Part shown: piece after piece, positions 45,907 through 55,466 of the stretch
How positions within the stretch are numbered: the first letter of the stretch is position 1
Layout: every line of letters begins with the position of its first letter
Source: Avena insularis
Lineage: Eukaryota; Streptophyta; Magnoliopsida; Poales; Poaceae
Direction: 5' to 3'
Assembly (NCBI GenBank): GCA_023614405.1
Contig: CM042684.1
Coordinates: forward strand, 536,842,682-536,906,681
DNA: 64,000 bases
Notes under the pieces: generated by a model
The model's input: the letters and a program-made list of their open reading frames with translations, nothing else
Told to the model about the DNA's origin: nothing
Databases searched by the model: none
Made by a program: the position numbers and the translations under genes

Positions 45907-48900
45907 TGTAACATCCCAAAAATTTAAATTCCAAAACTCATTCATATCATCCTTGCATCTTTCATCATTTAGGGTTTTTCTCAAAATCATTTCAAAAACA
46001 GAAGCTTGTGCTATGATTTCATGTGAGCAAATTTAACTCAAATGGCCATCACCCTTTGAGACTTGAATGTTTAGGAACTTGTTTGCTTGCCTCCATTGTT
46101 GGAAAGTTTAGGTGTAAAGGTTTGACCAAAGTTTTCAATTTAGAAATAATTTCAAAACCCCTATTCCAAACATTTGCAAAATAGAAGCATAGTCTCTGTT
46201 TGTTTGAAATCCAAGCTTGACCAAGCCCTTGCAAAGTAGCCCCATGAGTTTTGACCCATTTCTGAGACCAATTCACCACTGCAAAACCTCAGGAAGATTT
46301 GAATTCAAATCTATTTTGAAACCATTTGAAAACCCATTCAGAAAATCGAATTAGAAAAGAAAAAGAGTTAAACAAAGGAAAAGGGCCGAGCGCTAGATAT
46401 CTGGCCCAGCAGTGAAGCAAGCCCAACTAGCCCACCCGGGGGTTTTCTTTTCCCTCTCTCACGCGCGAGCACACACACCAAGTCGCTGACAGCCAGACCC
46501 CACCACCCCTCTACTCTATTCGCTGACAGGTAGACCCCCTGCCACGTCAGGCTCGTCGTCAATCTCGCGCGGAAGAACTGCTCGCCGTGGCCGTTTCCTC
46601 CCCGACGCAAATGCGCTTAATTGGCGTTGAGTGCTCGCGAGATTCTCGCACCTGCTCCGCCTACTTAACCCCCACCTCTCTGCGACCATTTCCCCTCACT
46701 TAGCATCACCTCTCCGCCACCAGGCTGCACACAATCATCCTCGCACCGCCGCAGACAGAGCCCACTCCGGCGATCAATTCCGGTGAGCCTCGTGTTCCCC
46801 TCTGCCTCTCATTCTTGCTATCTGATTCAGTGAGTCTTTGCGCACCTCCTGACCCCACTAGTTCATCCTGTACTGCCCCAGGTCGCTGTTTCCGCTCAAC
46901 ACCGCAAGCACCGACGACCACCTCGACTCCGGCGACCAAATTCCGTAAGTCCCGTGCGCCCCTTCACTTCTGACTCACACGTGATTATTCGCCACGGTCT
47001 TGCGCATCTCCTAAACCCTCTGGCTCGTGTTAGGGCGACGTGGAACCTCGGCAACGACTCCGACAACAACCACCCGACGCCGTGCACGACTCCGACGAGC
47101 TCTCTCAGCCACATCCGAGCGCCCCTTCGCAAACCGACGCTACCTTGAGCTTCAGCAGCCTCTTGCGAACCTGGTATGACCCTTCTCCCTCTCGCGGACG
47201 ACCTGGAACGCAAGCGCCGCCGTAGACCGAGCGCTCCGCCGCTCGCTGACGCCGCGCGCCGCCAGGACTTGGTTGTTTGAACGAGCACCGTTAGATCCAG
47301 ATCCGAGCGCTAGGATAGATTCATTTAACTGCGAAGCGGTACGCGATCTGGAGCGTGCGATCTATTTAGATCCTGCGGCTGTAGAGCTCGATCCGGGCGA
47401 ATCGGTACGCGCCAATCACAACACGACGCGTGGCTAGGGTTAGATCTAAAAACAGATTTAAAATCAGATTTTGATCCAAATTCAAATGCCCATAACTTTT
47501 GAATGCCACGTTGGTTTTTTGCAAACTTTATACCGTTGGATTGAGTGAAACCAGACCTTTCTGAATATCCAATGTGTTTAACAAATAGTAACCATTAGAA
47601 TGACTTTGTTTGAAGAAACATGTTTAAGGCTAATTTGAGAATAGATTTGTTTAGTAAAATTGTTTTGGTGCCAAATAAGTTTGTTTTGGCAAAGTTTTGT
47701 GTCTTGTTATGTTTCTGTAAACTTGCACATGCTTGGTAAAATTTTCAAAATCCCCACTTAGTAAATTCATGCATGCATGCATTCATATTATTTTTGATTG
47801 TATATAAATTGTGTGTAATTGTATGTTATGAATTTTGTGTAGATTTTGCTAGTGATTGTGACTGTGAAGAGTGCTACTCTCCTCATTACCAAGGCAAGTG
47901 ATGCTTCATATCTTTTGTCCCATTACTTTCACTATGCATTAGTGTTTTTGCTAAGTAATTCTTGCATGGATTTTATTTTGCTAAGTATAGACTATGCTAT
48001 GGGAAAACCTAGTAGATGAAACCTTAGTAGCAATTTCCTAAGTTAAGATCCCTATTACTTTCATGCTTAGCTTAGCTAATAGAAAACAAGGGTGGAATAT
48101 ATATTCATGCTATGGAAAATTTCTAAGTCTGTGGACTTATGTTTTGTTTAATAAAACAACTAAGTGAATGAATCACCTGGGTGGAATGGAAGGAATGGCT
48201 TGTGTTGAGTGGTTCACAAGGCCAAGGACTTGGCTTGTGTATCTCACTTGTGGATGGCCACCCAGGAACAAAGAGATTTGAGATGTCAAATGTTGAGAAG
48301 CTTCAAGTGCAGCCACTTGGCAATATGGGCTCTGCCTGGATCATAGGTTGCAATAACTTAGCCAAATGGACAGTTGGTGGTAGGGGAATGATAGGTTGGA
48401 ACGCGTCCATGTTGGTCTAAGGGAAGGCTTCTGAAAGATCTTGTCTTGGTGAAACCAAGTCTAGTGGGGAAAGTGCACCACCTCTGCAGAGTGTAAAATC
48501 TAAGTACTTAGCCATGTCCCTGGTAAAGGACAATTTGAGCATCAAGACATGGAAGCTATCAAGAATCTCCTCATCCCAATTTCTAAGTAAAAACTTGAGG
48601 GTGAACAAGGGTTAAAAGGATCTTCAGTCTTTGATTGGTAGATGCCCTGAGTGGATCTTCAGTCTTTGATTGGTAGATGCCTTGGGTGTTTTGTGCCAAA
48701 CAAAAACTTAGCGTTTTCAAATGATAAGGAAAAATCTATTTTGAGCAATGCAAGCCTAAGCCCCACTTAGCCAAATGCATATAGCATTATAGTCCACTTT
48801 AAATAAGCTAAGGTATCACTTGCCAATACTTTTCCAAAGTATTGACCCTCTGTGGCTGTAACTTGTAATGTTGCAGGTTACTCCGATGATGAATAGGAGT

Positions 48901-49154
48901 CATGAGTCTACACTCAACATGCTTGCCTGTGGCACATGAAGATGAAGACTTATGTTTATTTACTTATTCCATAAACTCTTGTATTAGGCCTTTGGCCCTG
49001 AGTTGTAAAAGACTATGTTTTATCTCTGGAATGAATGTAATAAACAACCTTTGTATCTGTGTACTTCATCTTGAACTGTGGATGCTAGCATTGATCCAGG
49101 GACTAGCATTGCAATCACAGGGATCCTTTTCCTTTACAAAGGAGGGGTCTTACA
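45907..49154 (+). repeat. T1 5' LTR
   Basis: 3248 bp, TGTAACATCCC to GGTCTTACA. It contains a GC-rich, transcribed-looking segment (46380-47280) with donor-like sites at 46782, 46944 and 47173, and a 35-bp tandem duplication (units at 48618 and 48653). The small open frames inside it recur in the other LTR and are not genes. Confidence 0.95.
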
Positions 49155-49156
49155 GA

Positions 49157-49168
49157 TGGTATCAGAGC
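49157..49168 (+). other. T1 primer-binding site
   Basis: TGGTATCAGAGC, complementary to initiator Met tRNA, two bases after the LTR end. Confidence 0.9.
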
Positions 49169-49294
49169 ACTGTGTTGCCTGTAGGATTATGACCCTAGGA
49201 TTGGAAACCACTAAGGAAAATTTTAACTACTTCTACACTTGTCTATTCTTCTCGTAAACTTTTCTAATCTTCTCATTCTCATCTCTATTTGTAG

Positions 49295-49801
49295 ATGAAC
49301 TCCATCAACGAAGCCATGAAGAGAGGACCACTCATGACCATGACCTTGGAGTGTGAAACTGAGTTTCCCAAGATTCTCAAGGACCTCATGGAGGCAATGG
49401 AAGCACATGGTGCAGCTGTGTACAAGGGCTTTCCAGTGATGGAGGAAGGAGTGAAGTATTGGTGGGTGCAACTTCACTTGTACAAAAACAAGGAAGACAA
49501 CCACAAGGAAAGAGGTTTCTGCATGTACACCAACACTGTGATGCACACCACATTCTTTGAGTCAGCAAGAGAAGCAGCTTGGAAGACTATCAAAGAACTC
49601 AGTGCTAGAGTTAAGTGCAAAATGCTCAACCTCCAAAAAGACTTAGAGAAAGGAAAGGAACTTACCCAAGAGTTGGAAGCCACCAACCAAACCTTAAGGG
49701 GAGATATTATAGACTTAGTGATAGAAGCATGTGAACAAGATAGGCTGATTGCCTCTAGGAACATTGTGTTAGCTACCAGATCCAGTGAGATAGGTTTGTA
49801 A
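49295..49801 (+). CDS. T1 extra ORF-a, unknown function
   Basis: A 168-codon plus-strand ORF between the primer site and gag, starting MNSINEAMKRGPLM directly after a TTTGTAG sequence that could be a splice acceptor. The last third is predicted coiled coil by heptad pattern (LNLQKDLEKGKELTQELEAT). It ends just past an AG/GTTTGT donor-like site at about 49795. No known domain is recognised. ORFs of this sort upstream of gag are not part of the standard Gypsy plan. The frame is intact, whereas the next ORF is broken, so I consider it probably real but cannot give a function. Confidence 0.5.
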   Translation: MNSINEAMKRGPLMTMTLECETEFPKILKDLMEAMEAHGAAVYKGFPVMEEGVKYWWVQLHLYKNKEDNHKERGFCMYTNTVMHTTFFESAREAAWKTIKELSARVKCKMLNLQKDLEKGKELTQELEATNQTLRGDIIDLVIEACEQDRLIASRNIVLATRSSEIGL

Positions 49802-49996
49802 ACGCACTTCGTTAGTTGGACCACCACCTATCACCTTATTTTTCAAATGTTACCTTAAATAGGTTTGAACCTTGGTTGATGTAATGGATTCATGTATGCA
49901 TGACTTGTGTGATTTTTGTGTTCCATGGATATGTATGAATGTTTGTCTTGTTTATTTTAAATTGTGTTGTTCTAACTTTTTCAATCTTATAAATAG
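49802..49996 (+). other. Possible intron of the T1 extra ORFs
   Basis: AT-rich stretch opening with a donor-like GTTTGTAAAC and closing with TTTTTCAATCTTATAAATAG before the next ATG. Confidence 0.35.
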
Positions 49997-50793
49997 ATGC
50001 ATATCGCCATCAGCACTGTTGAGGAGTTCCAGGTTACCCGTTTTGGTCCTCGTATCGTAGAGCTTACTACCTTGATCGATCTCCCTCTTCCCACCATTAC
50101 GGTGCACCCACTCACCAAGTTTGAGAGGAAGGACCTCTGGGGTTTCAAGGTGAACCAGCCGGGGCCTTGAGCAGGCCTACTACGGAGGCCATCGTCTTCA
50201 AGCTTATGCACGATGACAGGAGAGAGGCATGGAGGTTGTCATGCAGGACTGATAGGGCGATGTTAGGTCGTCACTCCGACAAGTTAGAGGCACTCACTTC
50301 CACACCTTGAAAGGCGTGATGATGACGGAGAGTCCATCGACTCTGAGGACGACTCGAGGGTCGCAGCCGATACGCCTGCATTCTCCAGGACTTAGAGACT
50401 CTTATTAGGCATGTGGATCTTGACAGACCAACGTCATGCTTAGCAATGACGAGCTCAGTGCAACTTGAGAAGGACAAGCTCTTCGCGCAGCAGGGCGAGA
50501 TTGTCAGGGAGATGGAGGCGAAGTTCGAGACCCAGGACCGTAAGTTCAAGAGTCAAGAGAAACGTGTCCAGGATATGAACAAGAAGATTCGGGATATGAC
50601 CGAGGAACTGCAGTCCAAGGACTTCGAGTTAGAGCAGCAGCAGACAGTGATTGAGAGACTTCGTTCCCAGAAGAGGGCTCTCAAGGCCAAGATCGACTCC
50701 TTGACCACTACCATCGAGGAGAACAAGACCGCAATGGAGAACGCAGGTCTTACCTTTGTCGAGGAGGAGATTGATGCTGACGAGGAGACTTGA
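49997..50793 (+). pseudogene. T1 extra ORF-b, coiled-coil protein, frameshifted
   Basis: It starts ATG 49997 directly after AAATAG (MHIAISTVEEFQVTRFGPRIVELT) and stops at TGA 50168-50170. The coding sense then shifts frame. 50179-50310 reads EAIVFKLMHDDRREAWRLS, and 50413-50793 encodes a 126-residue, strongly heptad-patterned coiled coil (LEKDKLFAQQGEIVREMEAK through LRSQKRALKAKIDSL) with an acidic end. The last part begins after an indel near 50310-50410. I recognise no family. The order of a folded N-terminus then a coiled coil is like ORF-a, so the two may be exons of one protein. Confidence 0.5.
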
Positions 50794-51014
50794 CTACTCA
50801 GTTATCTTTATTTACCGTACTTGTTATTTGTGAACTTATTATTGGACCATCCGACATGTGGATGGCTTGCCACTTGTGTGTTTTTACTTTGAGACTTTTT
50901 GTTATCTTGTTATTGAGCTTTTTGTGTTGCATGCTATGTGTTTGCTTACGTGATGTATTGTGCATGAATCATGTAAGGGTATCTCATTCTTATCTCTATA
51001 TGAACAAACCACAG
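50794..51014 (+). other. T1 spacer between ORF-b and gag
   Basis: T-rich spacer ending in CTCATTCTTATCTCTATATGAACAAACCACAG, a pyrimidine-rich tract and AG directly before the gag ATG. Confidence 0.4.
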
Positions 51015-51983
51015 ATGCCTTCCCGTCGCGCAAACCCCAACCCCAACAGCATTACCCCAGAAATGCAACAGATGATGAATCTTGCGGAACCGACTTATGC
51101 AAATGATGACGACATTCATCCAAAACCAGAACAACAACAACCCCAATAACAATAACAACAACAACAACAACCCTCCGGGTTTTGATATGCTCACCAGATT
51201 TCTGCGTCTGAGGCCAGCTAAGTTTTCGGGGACGACTGATCCCATGGTGGCCAATGACTGGCTACGTTCTGTGAACAAAGACTTAGTGACCGTGGGCTGC
51301 ACGGATGCTGAAAAAGTCAGGTTCGCAGCACATTTGTTGGAAGGACCAGCCGCCGCATGGTGGGACAACTTCCAGATCACCACTCCTATCGATGAGGTGA
51401 CTTGGGCTATCTTTGAAGATGGCTTTCGCACTACTCATATCTCACCAGTAATGATGAGCCTGAAAAAGAAGGAGTTTCACAACCTGAAGCAGCGCCACCA
51501 CAGCGTGGCTGAATATATTGAGGAGGTCAACAATCTGGCGCGCTATGCACCGGATGAGGTTGACACAGATGCCAAAAGGAAGGAAAAGTTTCTGGAAGGC
51601 TTAAATGATGAGCTGAATCTGCAGCTGTCTGTGGCATATGTTCCAACTTATCAGTCGCTGTATGATAAGGCTGTTATTGTGGAGAATAAAATGAAGCAAG
51701 TCGAGAGTAGAAAGAGGAAACACTCCGACAAGCACAACTCGGGATCGTCTCATAAACGATCTCACTATGATGATAGTGTCAGCTCAGGATCCCACAAGCA
51801 TGGGAAATTTAACAAGCACCACAACCACAACCGTCATGACAACAAGCATCATCGCAGTCATGACAATGATAAGTACAAGAATCACAAGAGTGGACATAAG
51901 AGCCATCATAGTGGAAGTGGAAGTAGAAACCAGCCTAAAACGGACATCAGTCAGGTCGAGTGCTACAAATGCAAGAAGCTGGG
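51015..51983 (+). pseudogene. T1 gag, two frameshifts
   Basis: The start is ATG 51015 (MPSRRANPNPNSITPEMQQMM). An indel near 51080 shifts the frame to that of 51082. A poly-Asn stretch encoded by CAA/AAC repeats (51129-51172) follows, then the capsid-like domain (LTRFLRLRPAKFSGTTDPMV, AAHLLEGPAAAWWDNF, FHNLKQRHHSVAEYIEEVNNL), then a remarkable His/Lys/Ser-rich tail (51717-51935). The zinc knuckle at about 51960-52000 starts CYKCKKLG but a missing C before ATTATG breaks it. In the pol frame the same bases read GHYANEC, so the complete C-X2-C-X4-H-X4-C motif is one base away. Gag packages the RNA. Confidence 0.8.
51129..51172 (+). repeat. CAA/AAC microsatellite in T1 gag
   Basis: Imperfect trinucleotide run coding for a string of Asn. 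Length variation here would not disturb the frame. Confidence 0.85.
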
Positions 51984-54900
51984 CATTATGCTAATGAGTG
52001 CCCTGAAAAGAAAGTTGAAGGACCTAACAAGCCCAATCCTTTTCAGAAAGGACAGGTTAACCACATCAATGTGGAGGAGGTCTATGAAGAGCCTGATGCC
52101 GTTGCTGGTAAGTTCAGACTCAATTCCATCTCAGCATTTGTACTCTTTGACACTGGTGCATCTCATTCATTCATATCAAAAGCTTTTGTCAAAAGAAATG
52201 AACTACCGGTAGAAACCATTGGGTGTCCTATAAGAGTAAGTTCTCCTGGTGGAGAAATGATAGTAAACTCAGGATGTCATGACTTAGTCATAGAGTTTGG
52301 AAAACATAAGTTTCTAGTGAACCTAATAATCCTAAATTCCCAAGGATTGGATGTGATTTTGGGAATGGATTGGATGGCTAAGTATGAGGGAGTACTAGAT
52401 TGTGCCAATCGTACAGTTGCACTCACAACCCCTGAAGGTAAGAGGATAAAATTCAAGTCCAATTTTAAATCTAAAGGATGTAAGCTGAATTCTCTTAAGG
52501 GGGTTAGCATGGACACTGTGCCAATTGTGTGTGAATATCCGGATGTGTTTCCGGAAGAGTTGCCGGGAATGCCACCAGATAGAGATGTAGAGTTTATAAT
52601 AGATTTGGTACCAGGTTCTGGACCAAGAGAAAAGAGGCCATATAAAATGTCAGTTGACGAACTTAAGGAACTCAAGAAACAGCTTGGAGAACAATTGCAG
52701 AAAGGATTCATCCAGCCGAGTTCTTCATCTTGGGGAGCTCCAGTTTTATTCGTGGAAAAGAGAGATAGAACTCAAAGATTATGCATAGATTACCGTTCTC
52801 TCAACGAGGTAACCATCAAGAACAAATATCCTTTGCCAAGAATCAACAATTTGTTTGATCAGCTAGAAGGAGCATGTGTGTTCTCGAAGATTGATCTTCG
52901 GTCAGGCTATTTTCAACTCAAGATAAGAGAGCAAGACATACCTAAAACCGCATTCACCACAAGGTATGGATTGTATGAGTACACTGTGATGCCTTTTGGG
53001 TTAACCAACGCTCCAGCATACTTCATGAATATGATGAACAAAGTGTTCATGGAATTTCTCGACAAGTTCGTTGTCGTTTTCATCGATGACATCTTAGTCT
53101 ACTCCAAGAGCAAGGAAGAGCATGAAAGACATTTACGCTTGATACTTGAGAAACTGAGGGAACATAAGCTTTATGCCAAATTCAGCAAGTGTGAGTTTTG
53201 GTTAGAGGAAGTTGGATTTCTTGGTCACGTTATGACAAAGGATGGTGTAGCAGTCGATCCTGCTAAAGTTTCAGCTGTGACAGAATGGGAATCTCCTAAG
53301 AACGTAAAAGAGGTTCGTAGTTTCCTTGGTTTAGCAGGTTACTACAGAAGATTCATTGAAAAAATTTCAAAGGTTGCTAAACCAATGACAGAATTGTTGA
53401 AGAAAGATAAGAAATTTGCTTGGTCTGAAGGTTGTGAGCTCAGCTTTCAAGAATTAAAGAAGAGGCTTGTGTCAGCACCAGTTCTGTGCCCACCAGACTT
53501 GGAAAAGGATTTCCAAGTGTATTGTGATGCTTCTCATCAAGGATTAGGTGCCGTACTTATGCAAGGCGGAAAAGTTGTGGCTTATGCCTCGAGACAACTC
53601 AAAACTCATGAAGTAAATTATCCTACTCATGATTTAGAGTTAGCCGCTGTTGTCCATGCACTGAAAACATGGAGACACTACCTTTTGGGAAAACATTGTG
53701 AAGTATTCACCGATCATAAGAGTTTGAAGTATATCTTCACCCAGAAGGAAATCAACATGAGACAAAGGAGATGGCTAGAACTTATCAAGGATTACGACTT
53801 GAGTTTGCAATACCATCCTGGTAAAGCAAATGTAGTAGCAGATGCTCTAAGTCGTAAGGCGTTTGTAAATGGCCTTACCAAAGGTGAATTGCCAGATGAC
53901 TTGTGTAAGCAATTCAAGGAACTCCGGTTGGAGATTGTGCCAGAAGGACATCTCATGTCTTTGGATGTTCAACCCACTCTGATGGATAAGATTAAAGAAT
54001 CCCAAAAGACGGATAAAGAAATCGTAGAGATCAAGGAAAGGATTAGCCAAGGGAAAGCTAAAAGTTTCCATATAGACGAACAAGGTACTTTATGGCACGG
54101 GAAATGTATTTGCGTTCCACAAGATCCGGAATTGCGGAAACTGATTCTACAAGAATCCCATAACTCCACGTATTCTATTCACCCGGGAAACACCAAAATG
54201 TACATGGATATGAAAGAAAGATTTTGGTGGAACAATCTCAAAAGGGACATCGCCGAACACATTGCTTTGTGTGATGTGTGTAGTAGAGTGAAAGTGGAGC
54301 ATCAGAAACCAGCATGTTTGCTTCAACCAATGCCTATTCCTGAATGGAAGTGGGAAAATATTGGTATGGATTTCATTACCGGATTACCAAGGACCAGGTC
54401 AGGGTATGATTCCATATGGGTAGTAGTGGATCGCCTAACCAAAGTGGCTCATTTTATACCCATAAAGACAACTTATACCAGTGCCAAGTTAGCCAAAATC
54501 TACATGAGCAGAATTGTATGCCTTCACGGTGTGCCTAAGAGTATTGTGTCTGATAGAGGAACTCAGTTCACATATCACTTTTGGAGACAGCTTCATGAAT
54601 CTCTAGGAACGAGATTGGAATTCAGCACTGCTTTTCATCCTCAAACTGATGGACAAACAGAAAGGACTAATCAAATTCTTGAAGACATGTTGAGGGCATG
54701 TGCCCTAGACTATGGAGCAAGTTGGGATGAAAGTCTGCCTTACGCAGAGTTCTCTTACAATAACAGTTACCAATCTAGTATTGGGATGGCACCATTTGAG
54801 TTTCTCTACGGAAGGAAGTGTACCACCCCATTACTATGGAATGGTGTGGGAGAAAGAAGTTTGTTTGGACCATATCTTATCAAAGACGCCGAAGAAAAGG

Positions 54901-55454
54901 TCAAATTGGTTAGGGACAGGTTGAAGATAGCACAGTCTAGACAGAAAAGCTACTCAGATTCTAAGCGCAGAGAAGTCACCTACGAAGTTGGGGATAAAGC
55001 TTATCTTAGAGTATCACCACTTCGTGGAGTGAAAAGATTTGGAGTCAAAGGGAAGTTGGCACCAAGATATGTTGGACCATTCAACATTCTAAGTCACAAG
55101 GGAGAAGTTGCATATGAAATCGAACTGCCAGCCTCTTTATTAGCAGTCCATAATGTTTTCCATGTGAGCCAGCTCAAGAAATGTCACCCAGAAATGGAAG
55201 AATCTTCTTTGAAGGATACCATATATTTGGAAGAAGTTCAACTAGAAAGTGATCTCACCTATGAAGAAAAGCCTGTCAAGATTCTTGAGACCGCAGAAAG
55301 AGTCACAAGGACAAAAACTATCAAGTTTTGCAAAGTACAGTGGAATCATCATTCCAAAGAGGTAGCAACATGGGAAAGAGAAGATGATCTTCGGAAAGAC
55401 CACCCTCACCTATTTGCTAGCCAATCCGAATCTCGAGGGCGAGATTCATCTTAA
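51960..55454 (+). CDS. T1 pol polyprotein: protease, reverse transcriptase, RNase H, integrase, chromodomain
   Basis: 1164 codons without a stop. Position 51960 is where the frame opens after the gag lesion; the natural start would be the gag ATG at 51015. Residue numbers count from 51960. Protease has [11 protein letters not shown] (Asp64). Reverse transcriptase spans about 225-400, with FIDDILVY at 374. RNase H has Asp523 (CDASHQG), Glu560, Asp585 and Asp628. Integrase has a His734-His741-Cys771-Cys774 zinc finger, then Asp804 (GMDF), Asp865 (VSDRGTQF) and Glu901 (QTERTN), 35 residues apart, as in the DD35E core. A GPF-type module follows, then a chromodomain at 1105-1152 ([24 protein letters not shown]). 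Chromodomains steer Tekay-type integration to marked chromatin. All catalytic residues I can check are present. Confidence 0.95.
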   Translation: MLQMQEAGHYANECPEKKVEGPNKPNPFQKGQVNHINVEEVYEEPDAVAGKFRLNSISAFVLFDTGASHSFISKAFVKRNELPVETIGCPIRVSSPGGEMIVNSGCHDLVIEFGKHKFLVNLIILNSQGLDVILGMDWMAKYEGVLDCANRTVALTTPEGKRIKFKSNFKSKGCKLNSLKGVSMDTVPIVCEYPDVFPEELPGMPPDRDVEFIIDLVPGSGPREKRPYKMSVDELKELKKQLGEQLQKGFIQPSSSSWGAPVLFVEKRDRTQRLCIDYRSLNEVTIKNKYPLPRINNLFDQLEGACVFSKIDLRSGYFQLKIREQDIPKTAFTTRYGLYEYTVMPFGLTNAPAYFMNMMNKVFMEFLDKFVVVFIDDILVYSKSKEEHERHLRLILEKLREHKLYAKFSKCEFWLEEVGFLGHVMTKDGVAVDPAKVSAVTEWESPKNVKEVRSFLGLAGYYRRFIEKISKVAKPMTELLKKDKKFAWSEGCELSFQELKKRLVSAPVLCPPDLEKDFQVYCDASHQGLGAVLMQGGKVVAYASRQLKTHEVNYPTHDLELAAVVHALKTWRHYLLGKHCEVFTDHKSLKYIFTQKEINMRQRRWLELIKDYDLSLQYHPGKANVVADALSRKAFVNGLTKGELPDDLCKQFKELRLEIVPEGHLMSLDVQPTLMDKIKESQKTDKEIVEIKERISQGKAKSFHIDEQGTLWHGKCICVPQDPELRKLILQESHNSTYSIHPGNTKMYMDMKERFWWNNLKRDIAEHIALCDVCSRVKVEHQKPACLLQPMPIPEWKWENIGMDFITGLPRTRSGYDSIWVVVDRLTKVAHFIPIKTTYTSAKLAKIYMSRIVCLHGVPKSIVSDRGTQFTYHFWRQLHESLGTRLEFSTAFHPQTDGQTERTNQILEDMLRACALDYGASWDESLPYAEFSYNNSYQSSIGMAPFEFLYGRKCTTPLLWNGVGERSLFGPYLIKDAEEKVKLVRDRLKIAQSRQKSYSDSKRREVTYEVGDKAYLRVSPLRGVKRFGVKGKLAPRYVGPFNILSHKGEVAYEIELPASLLAVHNVFHVSQLKKCHPEMEESSLKDTIYLEEVQLESDLTYEEKPVKILETAERVTRTKTIKFCKVQWNHHSKEVATWEREDDLRKDHPHLFASQSESRGRDSS

Positions 55455-55466
55455 GGGGGTTAGATT
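55452..55466 (+). other. T1 polypurine tract
   Basis: TAAGGGGGTTAGATT, overlapping the pol stop and directly before TGTAACATCCC. Confidence 0.85.

Noticed and set aside
46049..46279. ORF of 76 codons present twice (also 55609-55839)
   Set aside because: The two copies are the same position in the paired T1 LTRs. Duplication reflects LTR identity, not gene conservation.
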